A program made the translations under genes and the position numbers. The notes below the pieces were generated by a model. It saw nothing but the letters and a program-made list of their open reading frames with translations, ran no database searches and had not been told where the DNA came from. Shown here piece after piece: positions 1-8,714 of a DNA stretch of 38,869 bases (the first letter of the stretch is position 1; every line of letters begins with the position of its first letter). The stretch lies in the NCBI GenBank assembly GCA_947174945.1, contig CAMWKZ010000024.1:1-38869 (forward strand), given 5' to 3'. This stretch comes from an uncultured Prevotellaceae bacterium (GTDB lineage: Bacteria; Bacteroidota; Bacteroidia; Bacteroidales; Bacteroidaceae).

Positions 1-42
1 GCATACCTCCTGCGCAGAGGTAGGCATTATTTTATGCACAAA

Positions 43-74
43 TTTGCATTTTCGCATAACTATTCGTACCTTTG
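43..74 (+). promoter_or_regulatory. Bacteroidetes-type promoter of the GH94 gene
   Basis: TTTG at 43-46, a 20-bp spacer, then TACCTTTG at 67-74 match the Bacteroidetes -33/-7 consensus exactly. Transcription should begin a few bases after 74. That excludes the ATG at 34 as a start and favours ATG 91 or 97, with a leader of only about 10 bases. Confidence 0.85.
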
Positions 75-90
75 CCCTCCAAACAACAAC

Positions 91-2538
91 ATGATTATGG
101 AACAGCAAAAACGTTACGGGCATTTCGACGACGCGCATCGCGAATATGTAATTACCGACCCTAAGACCCCGTGGCCTTGGATTAACTATTTAGGCAACGA
201 GGATTTCTTCTCACTCATCTCCAATACGGCAGGGGGCTACTCCTTTTACAAGGATGCGAAATTCCGACGCATCACCCGCTATCGCTACAACAACGTGCCG
301 ATGGATAACGGAGGCCGCTACTTCTACATCAAGGATGGCGACACGGTGTGGAACCCCGGATGGAAGCCGTGTAAGACCCCGCTTGACTTCTACGAGTGCC
401 GCCACGGCATGAGCTATACGCGCATTACAGGGCGCAAACAGGGTGTAGAGGCCAGCGTACTGTTCTTCGTACCCCTCAAGACATGGGCCGAGGTACAGAA
501 GCTGACGCTAACCAACCAGTCGGCAGAGGTGAAGAAGCTCAAGCTCTTCTCCTTCGAGGAGTGGTGCCTATGGAATGCGGCCACCGACATGGAGAACTTC
601 CAACGTAACTTTTCCACGGGGGAAGTGGAGATTGAAGGCAGTACGCTCTACCACAAGACGGAGTACCGGGAGCGTCGCAACCACTATGCCTTCTATCACG
701 TGAACACTGAGATACAGGGATATGACACAGACCGAGAGAGCTTCGTTGGGCTGTACAATGAGTTCGCAGACCCTGAGGCCGTCATGGAGGGCCGTCCCCG
801 CAATAGCCATGCCCACGGCTGGAGCCCCATCGCATCGCACTACATCGAGGTGGAGTTGCAGCCCGGAGAGTCGAAAGACTTTATCTTCCTGTTGGGCTAT
901 GTGGAGAACGAGCAGGAACAGAAGTTCTGCGCACCGCAAGTCATCAACAAGGAGCGGGCGCACGCCATCATTGAGCAGCTGAACACAACGGCGAAAGTTG
1001 ACAAGGCCTTTGCCGAACTCAATGCCTACTGGGACGCCCTGCTTAATATATATAAGGTACGCACGCGTAACGAGAAGCTGGACCGCATGGTGAACATCTG
1101 GAACCAGTATCAGTGCATGGTGACCTTTAACTTCTCGCGCTCCGCCTCATTCTTTGAGAGCGGAATCGGTCGGGGCATGGGCTTCCGCGACTCCAATCAG
1201 GACTTAGTGGGCTTTGTCCACCAGATACCAAGCCGTGCGCGCCAGCGCATCATCGACATTGCATCGACGCAGTTCCCCGACGGCGGATGCTACCACCAGT
1301 ACCAGCCACTCACCAAACGCGGCAACAACGACATAGGCGGTGGGTTCAACGACGACCCCTGCTGGCTTATCTTCGGCACGGTAGCCTACCTGAAAGAGAC
1401 TGGCGACTTCACTATTTTAGACGAGCTCGTGCCCTTCGACAACCAGCCGGGCACGGAGGTAACGCTGTTTGAGCACCTGAAGGTGTCGATGAACCACGTC
1501 ATCGAGAACCTCGGCCCGCACAAGTTGCCATTGATAGGCCGTGCCGACTGGAACGACTGCCTTAACCTGAACAGCTTCTCGTGGGACCCTAACGAGTCGT
1601 TCCAGACCACAGAGAACAAGAGCGAAGGCTCAAAGGCAGAGTCGCTCATGATAGCCGGCCTCTTCGTCGTAACGGGCAAGGAGTATGTGGCACTGTGCCG
1701 GAAACTGGGCAAGGATGCCGAGGCCGACCGTATGCAGCAGGCCGTCGATGCCATGACAGAGGCCGTCAAGCAGGACGGATGGGATGGCGAGTGGTATCTG
1801 CGAGCCTACGACTTCTTTGGCCGCAAGATAGGTAGCCACGAGTGCGACGAGGCCAAGATTTTCATCGAGTCGCAGGGCTGGTGTACGATGGCTGAGATTG
1901 GAGCCGAGGAGGGCATGGTGGGCAAGTCGCTGGATGCCTGCAAGAAGTATCTCGAGTGCGAGCACGGCATGGTGCTCAACAACCCCGCCTTCACCAAGTA
2001 CGTCTATGAGTACGGTGAGATAAGCTCCTATCCAGAGGGTTACAAGGAGAACGCCGGCATCTTCTGCCACAACAACCCGTGGGTGATTATCGGCGAGACA
2101 ATGGCCGGGCGCGGCAACGACGCATGGAGCCACTACGCCAAGATACTGCCTTCGTATGTGGAGGAGAAGTACCAGACGCTGCACAAGGTGGAGCCTTACG
2201 TGAACTGCCAGATGGTGGCGGGCAAGGATGCCTACAAGCCGGGCGAGGGCAAGAACTCGTGGCTGACGGGTACGGCGGCATGGATGTGGCTCACGGTGTC
2301 ACAGTATATCTTGGGTATCAAGCCCCAGTATGACGGGTTGCAGATAGACCCCTGTCTGCCCGAGACGGCTGGCGACTACACGGTGCAACGCCGGTTCCGC
2401 GATGCGGAATACACCATCACGGTGCATCCCAACGGTCGGCAGAAGGGTGTCCGACAGGTTACGCTTGACGGGCAGCCCATCGAGGGCAACACCATCCCCT
2501 ACTCCCCCGGGCAGCACACGGTGGAAGTAACGATGTAA
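91..2538 (+). CDS. GH94 cellobiose phosphorylase
   Basis: The product is about 815 aa and belongs to glycoside hydrolase family 94. These cytoplasmic enzymes phosphorolyse cellobiose to alpha-glucose 1-phosphate and glucose. An N-terminal beta-sandwich region is followed by an (alpha/alpha)6 barrel. [12 protein letters not shown] lies near residues 484-495, and the second Asp of DWND (about residue 489) is at the position of the catalytic acid of characterised cellobiose phosphorylases (about Asp490). [14 protein letters not shown] and GGGFNDDP are further family blocks. The length matches cellobiose phosphorylases (about 810-820 aa). The frame is open from ATG 34, but the promoter at 43-74 overlaps that extension, so ATG 91 (or 97) is chosen. 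No cellulase or transporter gene is adjacent, and a strong terminator follows, so it appears monocistronic. Other GH94 specificities such as cellodextrin cannot be ruled out from sequence alone. Confidence 0.9.
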   Translation: MIMEQQKRYGHFDDAHREYVITDPKTPWPWINYLGNEDFFSLISNTAGGYSFYKDAKFRRITRYRYNNVPMDNGGRYFYIKDGDTVWNPGWKPCKTPLDFYECRHGMSYTRITGRKQGVEASVLFFVPLKTWAEVQKLTLTNQSAEVKKLKLFSFEEWCLWNAATDMENFQRNFSTGEVEIEGSTLYHKTEYRERRNHYAFYHVNTEIQGYDTDRESFVGLYNEFADPEAVMEGRPRNSHAHGWSPIASHYIEVELQPGESKDFIFLLGYVENEQEQKFCAPQVINKERAHAIIEQLNTTAKVDKAFAELNAYWDALLNIYKVRTRNEKLDRMVNIWNQYQCMVTFNFSRSASFFESGIGRGMGFRDSNQDLVGFVHQIPSRARQRIIDIASTQFPDGGCYHQYQPLTKRGNNDIGGGFNDDPCWLIFGTVAYLKETGDFTILDELVPFDNQPGTEVTLFEHLKVSMNHVIENLGPHKLPLIGRADWNDCLNLNSFSWDPNESFQTTENKSEGSKAESLMIAGLFVVTGKEYVALCRKLGKDAEADRMQQAVDAMTEAVKQDGWDGEWYLRAYDFFGRKIGSHECDEAKIFIESQGWCTMAEIGAEEGMVGKSLDACKKYLECEHGMVLNNPAFTKYVYEYGEISSYPEGYKENAGIFCHNNPWVIIGETMAGRGNDAWSHYAKILPSYVEEKYQTLHKVEPYVNCQMVAGKDAYKPGEGKNSWLTGTAAWMWLTVSQYILGIKPQYDGLQIDPCLPETAGDYTVQRRFRDAEYTITVHPNGRQKGVRQVTLDGQPIEGNTIPYSPGQHTVEVTM

Positions 2539-2541
2539 GAT

Positions 2542-2580
2542 AACGACAAAATGGCGGTTTCGACCGCCATTTTGTCGTTT
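2542..2580 (+). terminator. Strong hairpin terminator after the GH94 gene
   Basis: A perfect 17-bp stem (2542-2558 pairing with 2563-2579) is closed by a TTCG tetraloop at 2559-2562. It begins four bases after the stop codon. The right arm ends in GTTT rather than a long T tract, but stem length and position fit a transcription terminator or mRNA 3'-end stabiliser. Confidence 0.85.
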
Positions 2581-2636
2581 CTCACCCCTTCGGCACGCTG
2601 TTTGTCCGCCTAACCAACAGAATAACCATATCAAAT

Positions 2637-2642
2637 AGGAGG
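2637..2642 (+). promoter_or_regulatory. Strong Shine-Dalgarno of clpB
   Basis: AGGAGG lies 8 bases before the ATG at 2651. Full Shine-Dalgarno sequences are uncommon in Bacteroidetes and are not seen before most genes in this window. The site fixes the start of clpB and suggests high translation. No good TTTG/TAnnTTTG promoter was found in 2581-2636. Confidence 0.7.
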
Positions 2643-2650
2643 ACAAACGT

Positions 2651-5158
2651 ATGACATTAGACAAGTTTACCATCAAGGCCCAAGAGGCTATACAGGAGGC
2701 CGTCGGCACGGCGCAGCGCAACGGGCAGCAGACGATTGAGCCCGTTCACCTGCTGGCAGGCGTGCTGAACAAGGCGAAGGACATCACCAGCTACCTGTTT
2801 CAGAAGTTAGGCGTCAACGCCCAGCAGATTGAAATGCTGGTGCAGACGGAGCTGCAACACCTGCCCCGCGTGACGGGCGGAGAGCCTTACCTATCGACCG
2901 ACGCTAACCGCGTACTGCTGAAGGCACAGGAGTATGCCCAGAAGCAGGGCGATGAGTTTGTGGCGTGCGAGCCACTCTTGCTGGCCCTACTGACCGACGG
3001 GCAGACGGCTGGGCGCATCATGAAGGATGCGGGCATCACGGAGAAAGACCTGCGGACGGCCATTAGCGAGCTGCGGCAGGGGCAGAAGGTGCAGTCGCAG
3101 TCGGCTGACGACAACTACCAGTCATTAGGGAAGTACGCCAAGAACTTGGTGGACATGGCCCGTCAGGGCAAGCTGGACCCCGTGGTCGGACGCGATGACG
3201 AGATACGGCGGGTGCTGCAGATACTGAGCCGCCGCACGAAGAACAACCCCATCCTGATAGGTGAGCCGGGCACGGGAAAGACGGCTATCGTCGAGGGCCT
3301 GGCGCAGCGCATCATGCGGGGTGACGTGCCCGAGAACCTGAAGGACAAGCAGCTCTACTCGCTCGACATGGGTGCGCTGGTGGCCGGTGCCAAGTACAAG
3401 GGTGAGTTTGAGGAGCGTCTGAAGAGCGTCATCAACGAGGTAACGAAGGCCGAGGGGCGCATCATCCTGTTCATCGACGAGATTCACACGCTGGTGGGTG
3501 CCGGTGGCGGCGAGGGGGCTATGGACGCTGCCAACATCCTGAAACCCGCGCTGGCACGCGGCGAGCTGCGCTCCATTGGTGCCACGACGCTGAACGAATA
3601 CCAGAAATACTTTGAGAAGGACAAGGCGCTGGAGCGTCGGTTCCAGACGGTCATGGTGGACGAGCCCGACGAGCTGAGTGCCATCAGCATACTGCGAGGC
3701 CTGAAGGAGCGTTACGAGAGCCACCACAAGGTGCGCATACAGGACGACGCCTGCATCGCCGCAGTACAGTTGTCGGAGCGATACATATCGGAGCGGTTCC
3801 TGCCCGACAAGGCTATCGACCTGATGGACGAGGCTGCCGCCAAGCTGCGCATGGAGCACGACTCGGTGCCCGAGGAGCTGGACGAGATAACCCGACGGCT
3901 GGCGCAGCTGGAGATTGAGCGCGAGGCTATCAGGCGCGAGGGCGACCAGCCCAAGATTGCACTGCTGGACAAGGACATTGCCGAGCTGCGCGAACAGGAG
4001 GCGCAGTTTCGTGCCAAATGGGAGGGAGAGCGCCAGCTGATTAACCAGATACAGCAGGACAGGCAGGAGATGGAGGCTCTGAGACTGGAGGCAGAGCGTG
4101 CGGAGCGCGAGGGCGACTACGGACGGGTGGCTGAGATACGCTACTCGAAGCTGAAGGCACTGGAGGACGACATCCAGGCCATTGAGGCCCAGCTGGCATC
4201 GGCACAGGGCGGCAACTCGCTGCTCCGCGAGGAGGTGACGGCGGACGACATAGCCGAGGTGGTGAGCCGCTGGACGGGCATACCCGTCACCCGTATGCTG
4301 CAGAGCGAGCGCGAGAAGCTGCTGCACTTGGAGGAGGAGCTGCACAGGCGCGTGATAGGTCAGGAGGAGGCCATCAGGGCCACGTCGGACGCCGTCAGGA
4401 GGAGCCGTGCCGGACTGCAAGACCCGAAGCGACCGATTGCCTCGTTCATCTTCCTCGGCACCACGGGCGTGGGTAAGACGGAGCTGGCGAAGGCTCTGGC
4501 GGAGTACTTGTTCAACGATGAGCAAATGCTCACCCGCATCGACATGTCGGAGTATCAGGAGAAGCACACCGTGTCGAGGCTGATTGGAGCGCCTCCGGGC
4601 TATGTGGGCTATGACGAGGGAGGCCAGCTGACGGAGGCGGTCAGGCGCAAGCCTTACTCGGTGCTGCTGTTCGACGAGATTGAGAAGGCGCACCCCGACG
4701 TGTTTAACATCCTGCTGCAGGTGCTGGACGACGGCCGTCTGACCGACAACAAGGGGCGCACGGCTAACTTCAAGAACACCATCATCATCATGACCTCAAA
4801 CGCTACGCACGAGCAGCTGCGCATGACGATGCGCCCGGAGTTCCTGAACCGCATCGACGAGATTATCACCTTCCAGCAGCTGACACAGGGGCAGCTGGCC
4901 GATGTGGTACGGCTGCAGCTCAGGCGCGTGACCGACATGCTGGAGCCGCAGGGCATACGCCTCGAGGCTACCGACGCGGCCATCAGCTATCTGGCACAGG
5001 AGGGCTACGACCCCGACTATGGGGCCCGACCCGTGAAGAGGGCCATCCAGCAACTGGTGCTGAACGACTTGTCGCGTAAGATACTGGCCGACGAAGTAGA
5101 CCGCTCCAAGGCTATCATCATCGACGAGTTTGGCGACGGGCTGGTGTTCCGCAACTAA
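2651..5158 (+). CDS. clpB: ATP-dependent chaperone ClpB
   Basis: ClpB is the hexameric Hsp100 disaggregase that threads aggregated proteins together with DnaK/DnaJ/GrpE in the cytoplasm. The 835-aa product has an N-terminal Clp repeat domain (about 1-145). AAA+ module 1 has Walker A GEPGTGKT at 204-211 and Walker B IILFIDEI at 271-278. The coiled-coil M domain (about 400-525) separates ClpB from ClpA and ClpC. AAA+ module 2 has GTTGVGKT at 603-610 and [10 protein letters not shown] around 672-681. The pore loop KYKGEFEER is at about 248-256. The loop between sensor TSN (715-717) and RPEFLNRID (from 728) is only about 10 residues, against about 30 in E. coli ClpB, which accounts for the shorter total length. 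Codons end strongly in G or C. It stands alone, between a terminator and a hairpin-rich spacer. Confidence 0.97.
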   Translation: MTLDKFTIKAQEAIQEAVGTAQRNGQQTIEPVHLLAGVLNKAKDITSYLFQKLGVNAQQIEMLVQTELQHLPRVTGGEPYLSTDANRVLLKAQEYAQKQGDEFVACEPLLLALLTDGQTAGRIMKDAGITEKDLRTAISELRQGQKVQSQSADDNYQSLGKYAKNLVDMARQGKLDPVVGRDDEIRRVLQILSRRTKNNPILIGEPGTGKTAIVEGLAQRIMRGDVPENLKDKQLYSLDMGALVAGAKYKGEFEERLKSVINEVTKAEGRIILFIDEIHTLVGAGGGEGAMDAANILKPALARGELRSIGATTLNEYQKYFEKDKALERRFQTVMVDEPDELSAISILRGLKERYESHHKVRIQDDACIAAVQLSERYISERFLPDKAIDLMDEAAAKLRMEHDSVPEELDEITRRLAQLEIEREAIRREGDQPKIALLDKDIAELREQEAQFRAKWEGERQLINQIQQDRQEMEALRLEAERAEREGDYGRVAEIRYSKLKALEDDIQAIEAQLASAQGGNSLLREEVTADDIAEVVSRWTGIPVTRMLQSEREKLLHLEEELHRRVIGQEEAIRATSDAVRRSRAGLQDPKRPIASFIFLGTTGVGKTELAKALAEYLFNDEQMLTRIDMSEYQEKHTVSRLIGAPPGYVGYDEGGQLTEAVRRKPYSVLLFDEIEKAHPDVFNILLQVLDDGRLTDNKGRTANFKNTIIIMTSNATHEQLRMTMRPEFLNRIDEIITFQQLTQGQLADVVRLQLRRVTDMLEPQGIRLEATDAAISYLAQEGYDPDYGARPVKRAIQQLVLNDLSRKILADEVDRSKAIIIDEFGDGLVFRN

Positions 5159-5242
5159 GCACGACCGACGGCCCTCGGGGGCGGGGGCTGCGAACGTCAA
5201 CTAAAAGTCACGGAATTTAACATTTCATTTTTCGCAAACCAG

Positions 5243-5277
5243 AACGGCTGCGGGTGCCAAATGCGCTCGCAGCCGTT
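5243..5277. repeat. Inverted repeat in the clpB downstream spacer
   Basis: AACGGCTGCG (5243-5252) and CGCAGCCGTT (5268-5277) form a perfect 10-bp stem with a 15-nt loop. It is the first of three hairpins in the 438-bp gene-free stretch 5159-5596 between convergent clpB and the M6 protease gene. It could help end clpB transcription, although no T tract follows. Confidence 0.6.
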
Positions 5278-5292
5278 GCGTATTGGGGGCTT

Positions 5293-5343
5293 ACGCGGTG
5301 CCAGCAAGGGTTTTACAGGGCAAAACCCTTGTTCGCACCGCGT
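5293..5343. repeat. 51-nt near-perfect hairpin
   Basis: The outer stem ACGCGGTGC (5293-5301) pairs with GCACCGCGT (5335-5343). After one C/C mismatch, an inner stem runs 5303-5314 against 5322-5333 (12 bp with one G-T pair) around the 7-nt loop acagggc. About 21 of 22 positions pair. This is far more than chance would give and suggests a structured RNA end or an intergenic repeat element. I do not recognise it as a named family. Confidence 0.7.
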
Positions 5344-5357
5344 GGGAACGCCACTTT

Positions 5358-5415
5358 CACCATGTGCGGAGCGCACTCCCAACGTGTGCCGACGGCCTCC
5401 GCACCATGTGCCGAC
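5358..5415 (-). repeat. Copies of the 22-bp repeat seen at 23.5 kb
   Basis: Read on the minus strand, 5394-5415 gives GTCGGCACATGGTGCGGAGG followed by CC, and the next unit at the same 22-bp period begins GTCGGCACACG (5383-5393). These match the tandem units at 23515-23622. On the plus strand, GTGCG-GAG-CGCAC near 5364-5376 repeats the GAG-loop hairpin found at the 23.5-kb unit junctions. Confidence 0.65.
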
Positions 5416-5500
5416 AGGGGTCTTGCAAGGCCCGAAACGGGCGAAAACACACAACACACTAAGCATCAACGGGTTACGGTAACGCTCCGTATTTAACGAA

Positions 5501-5539
5501 TTTCGCTCCAAAGTCAACGTTGCTGACTTTGGAGCGAAA
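5501..5539. terminator. Perfect 16-bp hairpin between convergent genes
   Basis: TTTCGCTCCAAAGTCA (5501-5516) pairs perfectly with TGACTTTGGAGCGAAA (5524-5539) around a 7-nt loop. It lies between the 3' ends of clpB (+) and the M6 protease gene (-), so it could terminate either strand. There is no long T run, so a mobile or structural repeat remains possible. Apart from this, two more hairpins and the 22-bp repeat copies, I see no gene in 5159-5596. Confidence 0.6.
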
Positions 5540-5596
5540 CCTGCGAGGCGGTTTGTCCGCATTATTCACACGACAGGAACGGGGTGCAGACCGCCT

Positions 5597-7054
5597 TTAG
5601 CGGTGCTTCAGCACCTTCTTAACCTTGCCGCGAGCGTCTCTGATGATAACGACGGGCCCGAGGTCGTAAAGCGTTTCAGAGGGTCGGCACAGGGTCTGCT
5701 CAACGATGCCCGTGGTCGGCGAGGCGGTGAAGGTAAACGAGGCAAGACCTCCCGACACTCGAATGTCGCGCAGCGACTTGCCCAGCAGCTTGGTGCCGTC
5801 GGTGTTGGCATGGTTCAGCGTGGCTGCGGGCACCGAGTGGTTGGTCAGCGAATCGTTGGCCTGATAGGGGTAAGCCCAGCGCTGGGGCTTGCTCGCTTGG
5901 TTGTTGGCAGGCACGATGGTGTAGCGTTGCAGCGCACGGCTGTTGGCATAGCCGTCGGTGCCAATCCACACGGCTTCGTCGTAGTCTACATGGAACACCA
6001 CCAGCCCGCTGCCCGGCAACGAGCTGTCCCAGCCCGTCTGTTGGCGGTTCTCCACGATGTAGTATTCGTCGGCATGGCCGTCGTTGCGCATCAGGTAGGC
6101 TTGCGTGCCGTCCATACTGCCGATGGTCTGGGTGGCGGTCAGCTCCACGGGGGTGAGCCAACCCATGAGCCAGCGCTCGTGGGCCGAGTAGTTTGGGGGG
6201 CAGAAGCCGTCGGCGTTGTTATTGCCGCTGTCCATCAGGTCCCATGCGCCCACATACTTCGTACCGCCGTTGTAGAAGTCGGGGAAGCCGAAACAATGGG
6301 TGTACTCATGGCAGATGGTGCCGAACGAGCCGTACTTCCTGCCGTTGGCGCACTCCTGAAGCGCACAATAGCAGTCGACGTAATAGTTGCGCCCGCTGCC
6401 CGTCACCTGTCGGGGCGAGCAATAGACACCCTGCTGGCGGTCTTTCTCGTGCAGGCTGAGCCACCACTGGTGCGGCCAGATGGTGTTGCTGCCGCCGCCG
6501 TCGTTCATCCCGTAGCCGGGGTAGATGAGCACCAACTGGTTCACGTATCCGTCGCCGTTCCAGTCGTACTGCCCCCAGTCCACGTTGCGCGCCAGCAGCG
6601 CATCCACCACGTCGTTCACCAAGTACTGCGAGTTTTCATCGTCCGCATAGGTACTGCAATACCGCCCAATCGAGTTGCCGAGTGCCACGTGCAACACGTC
6701 GAACGTCAGCCGAAACTGTCCGCCCGACTGGGCATAGTAGTAGTCATGCACCGAACCGTGGAACGGCGCATCCGTCAGGTTGGGTTCGTTGAAGATGCGG
6801 CTCCATGCGGCCACGGGGTCGCTGTCCGCAAACTGCAGGTCGCTGAACGATACGAGCACCACCAACTGGCGGCGGTCGCCCACGTAGAAGTCGCCCCCCG
6901 CCTGACGCAAGGCACCCTGCGCCCGGTTGCCCCTCGTGGCCGCTGACACCACGCCCCGCCTGCAGCCACGCTGGCTAAAAGCATCTTCTGCTGCCACCGT
7001 CAGCACGACGAGTAGCAGCAGAAGGCTTGTGAGTATGTGGCGTTTACTTTGCAT
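5597..7054 (-). CDS. Secreted M6 family metalloprotease
   Basis: This is a 485-aa zinc endopeptidase of the M6 (immune inhibitor A-like) family, exported across the inner membrane. Residues 1-28 are a signal peptide with a long hydrophobic core. The zinc site [11 protein letters not shown] is at 249-259 (HExxHxxGxxD) and the Met-turn WDLMD at 271-275. [10 protein letters not shown] (164-173) resembles a calcium-binding loop. The C-terminus (from about 447) contains TTGIVEQ and YDLGP and ends in a short basic tail. This resembles a worn version of the C-terminal TGI/YDLxGR segment of many secreted Prevotella proteins. The gene is last in the hflX run and its first 11 bases overlap the end of the fumarase gene, so the two are probably co-transcribed. 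The substrate is unknown. Confidence 0.88.
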   Translation of the reverse strand: MQSKRHILTSLLLLLVVLTVAAEDAFSQRGCRRGVVSAATRGNRAQGALRQAGGDFYVGDRRQLVVLVSFSDLQFADSDPVAAWSRIFNEPNLTDAPFHGSVHDYYYAQSGGQFRLTFDVLHVALGNSIGRYCSTYADDENSQYLVNDVVDALLARNVDWGQYDWNGDGYVNQLVLIYPGYGMNDGGGSNTIWPHQWWLSLHEKDRQQGVYCSPRQVTGSGRNYYVDCYCALQECANGRKYGSFGTICHEYTHCFGFPDFYNGGTKYVGAWDLMDSGNNNADGFCPPNYSAHERWLMGWLTPVELTATQTIGSMDGTQAYLMRNDGHADEYYIVENRQQTGWDSSLPGSGLVVFHVDYDEAVWIGTDGYANSRALQRYTIVPANNQASKPQRWAYPYQANDSLTNHSVPAATLNHANTDGTKLLGKSLRDIRVSGGLASFTFTASPTTGIVEQTLCRPSETLYDLGPVVIIRDARGKVKKVLKHR

Positions 7055-8693
7055 TAGGGCACCAGGGTTTCAGCTGCTTGAAGAAGTCGTTGCCCTTGTC
7101 GTCCACGAGGATGAAGGCGGGGAAGTCTTCCACCTCTATCTTCCAGATGGCCTCCATGCCCAGCTCGGGGTATTCCACGCACTCAATGCTCTTGATGCTC
7201 GACTGCGACAGCACGGCAGCTACGCCGCCAATCGTGCCGAGGTAGAAGCCGCCATGCTTCTGACAGGCATCGGTGACCACCTGCGAGCGGTTGCCCTTGG
7301 CTATCATCACCAGCGAGGCGCCGTTCTGCTGGAACTCGTCCACGTAGGGGTCCATGCGGTTGGCCGTCGTCGGGCCCATCGAGCCACAGGGGTAGCCCTC
7401 TGGAGTCTTGGCGGGACCGGCGTACAGCACGGGGTATTTCTTGAAGTAGTCGGGCATTCCCTCGCCTGCGTCCAGACGGGCCTTCAGCTTGGCATGGGCT
7501 ATGTCGCGGGCCACGATGATGGTTCCCTTCAGGTTGACGCGGGTGGAGACGGGGTACTTGGTCAGCTCGGCACGCACAGCGTCGATGCCCTTGTCGAGGT
7601 CAATCTCGATGCCCTTCGTACCCTCGCCCGGCTGGCGCAGCTCCTCGGGAATCAGCTCCGTGGGGTTAGCGTCCATCTTCTCCAGCCAGATACCGTCGCG
7701 GTTAATCTTTGCCTTGATGTTGCGGTCGGCTGAGCACGAAACGCCCATGCCGATGGGGCACGAAGCACCGTGGCGGGGCAGGCGCACCACGCGGATGTCG
7801 TGGGCCAGTGCCTTGCCGCCGAACTGGGCGCCCAGCCCTATCTTGCGGGCCTCGTCCAGCAGCTTCTGCTCCAAGTCGATGTCGCGGAAGGCACGTCCCG
7901 TCTCGTCGCCGGTGGTGGGCAGTCCGTCGTAGTACTTAATAGAAGCCAGCTTCACGGTGAGCAGGTTCTTCTCTGCCGATGTGCCGCCAATGACGAAGGC
8001 GATGTGATAAGGCGGACAGGCAGCCGTGCCCAGCGACTTCATCTTCTCAACCAAGAAGGGCAGCAGCGTGGCTTCGTTCTGAATGGTAGCCTTCGTCATG
8101 GGGTAGAAGTAGGTCTTGTTAGCCGAACCGCCACCCTTGGCCACCATCACGAAGCGGTATTCAGCGCCCTCCGTGGCCTCGATGTCTATCTGTGCGGGCA
8201 GGTTGCAGCGCGTGTTCACCTCATCGTACATGTTCAGCGGGGCGTTCTGCGAATAGCGCAGATTGTCCTGCGTAAACGTATTGTAGACACCGCGCGAGAG
8301 GGCTTCCTCGTCCTCAAAACCAGTCCATACCTGCTGTCCCTTCTCGCCGTGGATGATGGCCGTACCCGTATCTTGGCAGAACGGCAGGATGCCTTTGGCG
8401 GCTACCTCCGCATTGCGCAGGAACTGCAGGGCCACATACCTGTCGTTCTCCGAAGCCTCGGGGTCCTTCAGTATCTCGGCCACCTGCTCGTTGTGTTCGC
8501 GTCGCAGCATGAACTCCACGTCGTGGAAAGCCTGCTGGGCCAGCAAAGTCAGAGCCTCCTTTGAAACCTTGACTATCTCCTTACCCTCAAACTCAGCGGT
8601 TGTCACGCCTTCCTTCGTCAGCAGGCGATACTCTGTAGTGTCTTTGCCCACCTGAAACATGGGGGCGTACTTAAATTCTGGTGTATTTGCCAT
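7044..8693 (-). CDS. fum: Class I fumarate hydratase (4Fe-4S)
   Basis: This 549-aa enzyme interconverts fumarate and malate in the cytoplasm. In Bacteroidales it serves the reductive branch leading to succinate. It is the class I, oxygen-sensitive iron-sulfur type (FumA/FumB-like, with alpha and beta parts in one chain). Cys106 (LPFCQDTG), Cys226 (GTAACPPYH) and Cys312 (GASCPIGMG) match the three cluster ligands of E. coli FumA (Cys105, 224, 318). The C-terminal part carries GPAKTPEG and [12 protein letters not shown], typical of the beta domain. It starts 21 bp after the M16 peptidase gene and overlaps the M6 protease gene by 11 bp, and I see no promoter of its own. Confidence 0.95.
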   Translation of the reverse strand: MANTPEFKYAPMFQVGKDTTEYRLLTKEGVTTAEFEGKEIVKVSKEALTLLAQQAFHDVEFMLRREHNEQVAEILKDPEASENDRYVALQFLRNAEVAAKGILPFCQDTGTAIIHGEKGQQVWTGFEDEEALSRGVYNTFTQDNLRYSQNAPLNMYDEVNTRCNLPAQIDIEATEGAEYRFVMVAKGGGSANKTYFYPMTKATIQNEATLLPFLVEKMKSLGTAACPPYHIAFVIGGTSAEKNLLTVKLASIKYYDGLPTTGDETGRAFRDIDLEQKLLDEARKIGLGAQFGGKALAHDIRVVRLPRHGASCPIGMGVSCSADRNIKAKINRDGIWLEKMDANPTELIPEELRQPGEGTKGIEIDLDKGIDAVRAELTKYPVSTRVNLKGTIIVARDIAHAKLKARLDAGEGMPDYFKKYPVLYAGPAKTPEGYPCGSMGPTTANRMDPYVDEFQQNGASLVMIAKGNRSQVVTDACQKHGGFYLGTIGGVAAVLSQSSIKSIECVEYPELGMEAIWKIEVEDFPAFILVDDKGNDFFKQLKPWCPNAK

Positions 8694-8714
8694 AGTTATA
8701 TTGTTTGTTAGCTA

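Noticed and set aside
34..90. Earlier start for the GH94 gene
   Set aside because: A consensus -33/-7 promoter occupies 43-74, and cellobiose phosphorylases begin close to the QKRYGHFD segment.
3125..4693. Long minus-strand open frame (522 codons) opposite clpB
   Set aside because: It lies wholly within the well-supported clpB gene, has leucine/histidine-rich shadow composition typical of the antisense of GC-rich codons, and has no recognisable domain or promoter.
5254..5496. Small plus-strand proteins (73-80 codons) in the clpB downstream spacer
   Set aside because: They read through the hairpins and repeat copies, lack a promoter or ribosome site, and have no recognisable features.
5603..6946. 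Plus-strand open frame (447 codons) opposite the M6 protease
   Set aside because: Low-complexity valine/histidine/arginine-rich translation, no domain, entirely antisense to a gene with intact signal peptide and zinc motif.
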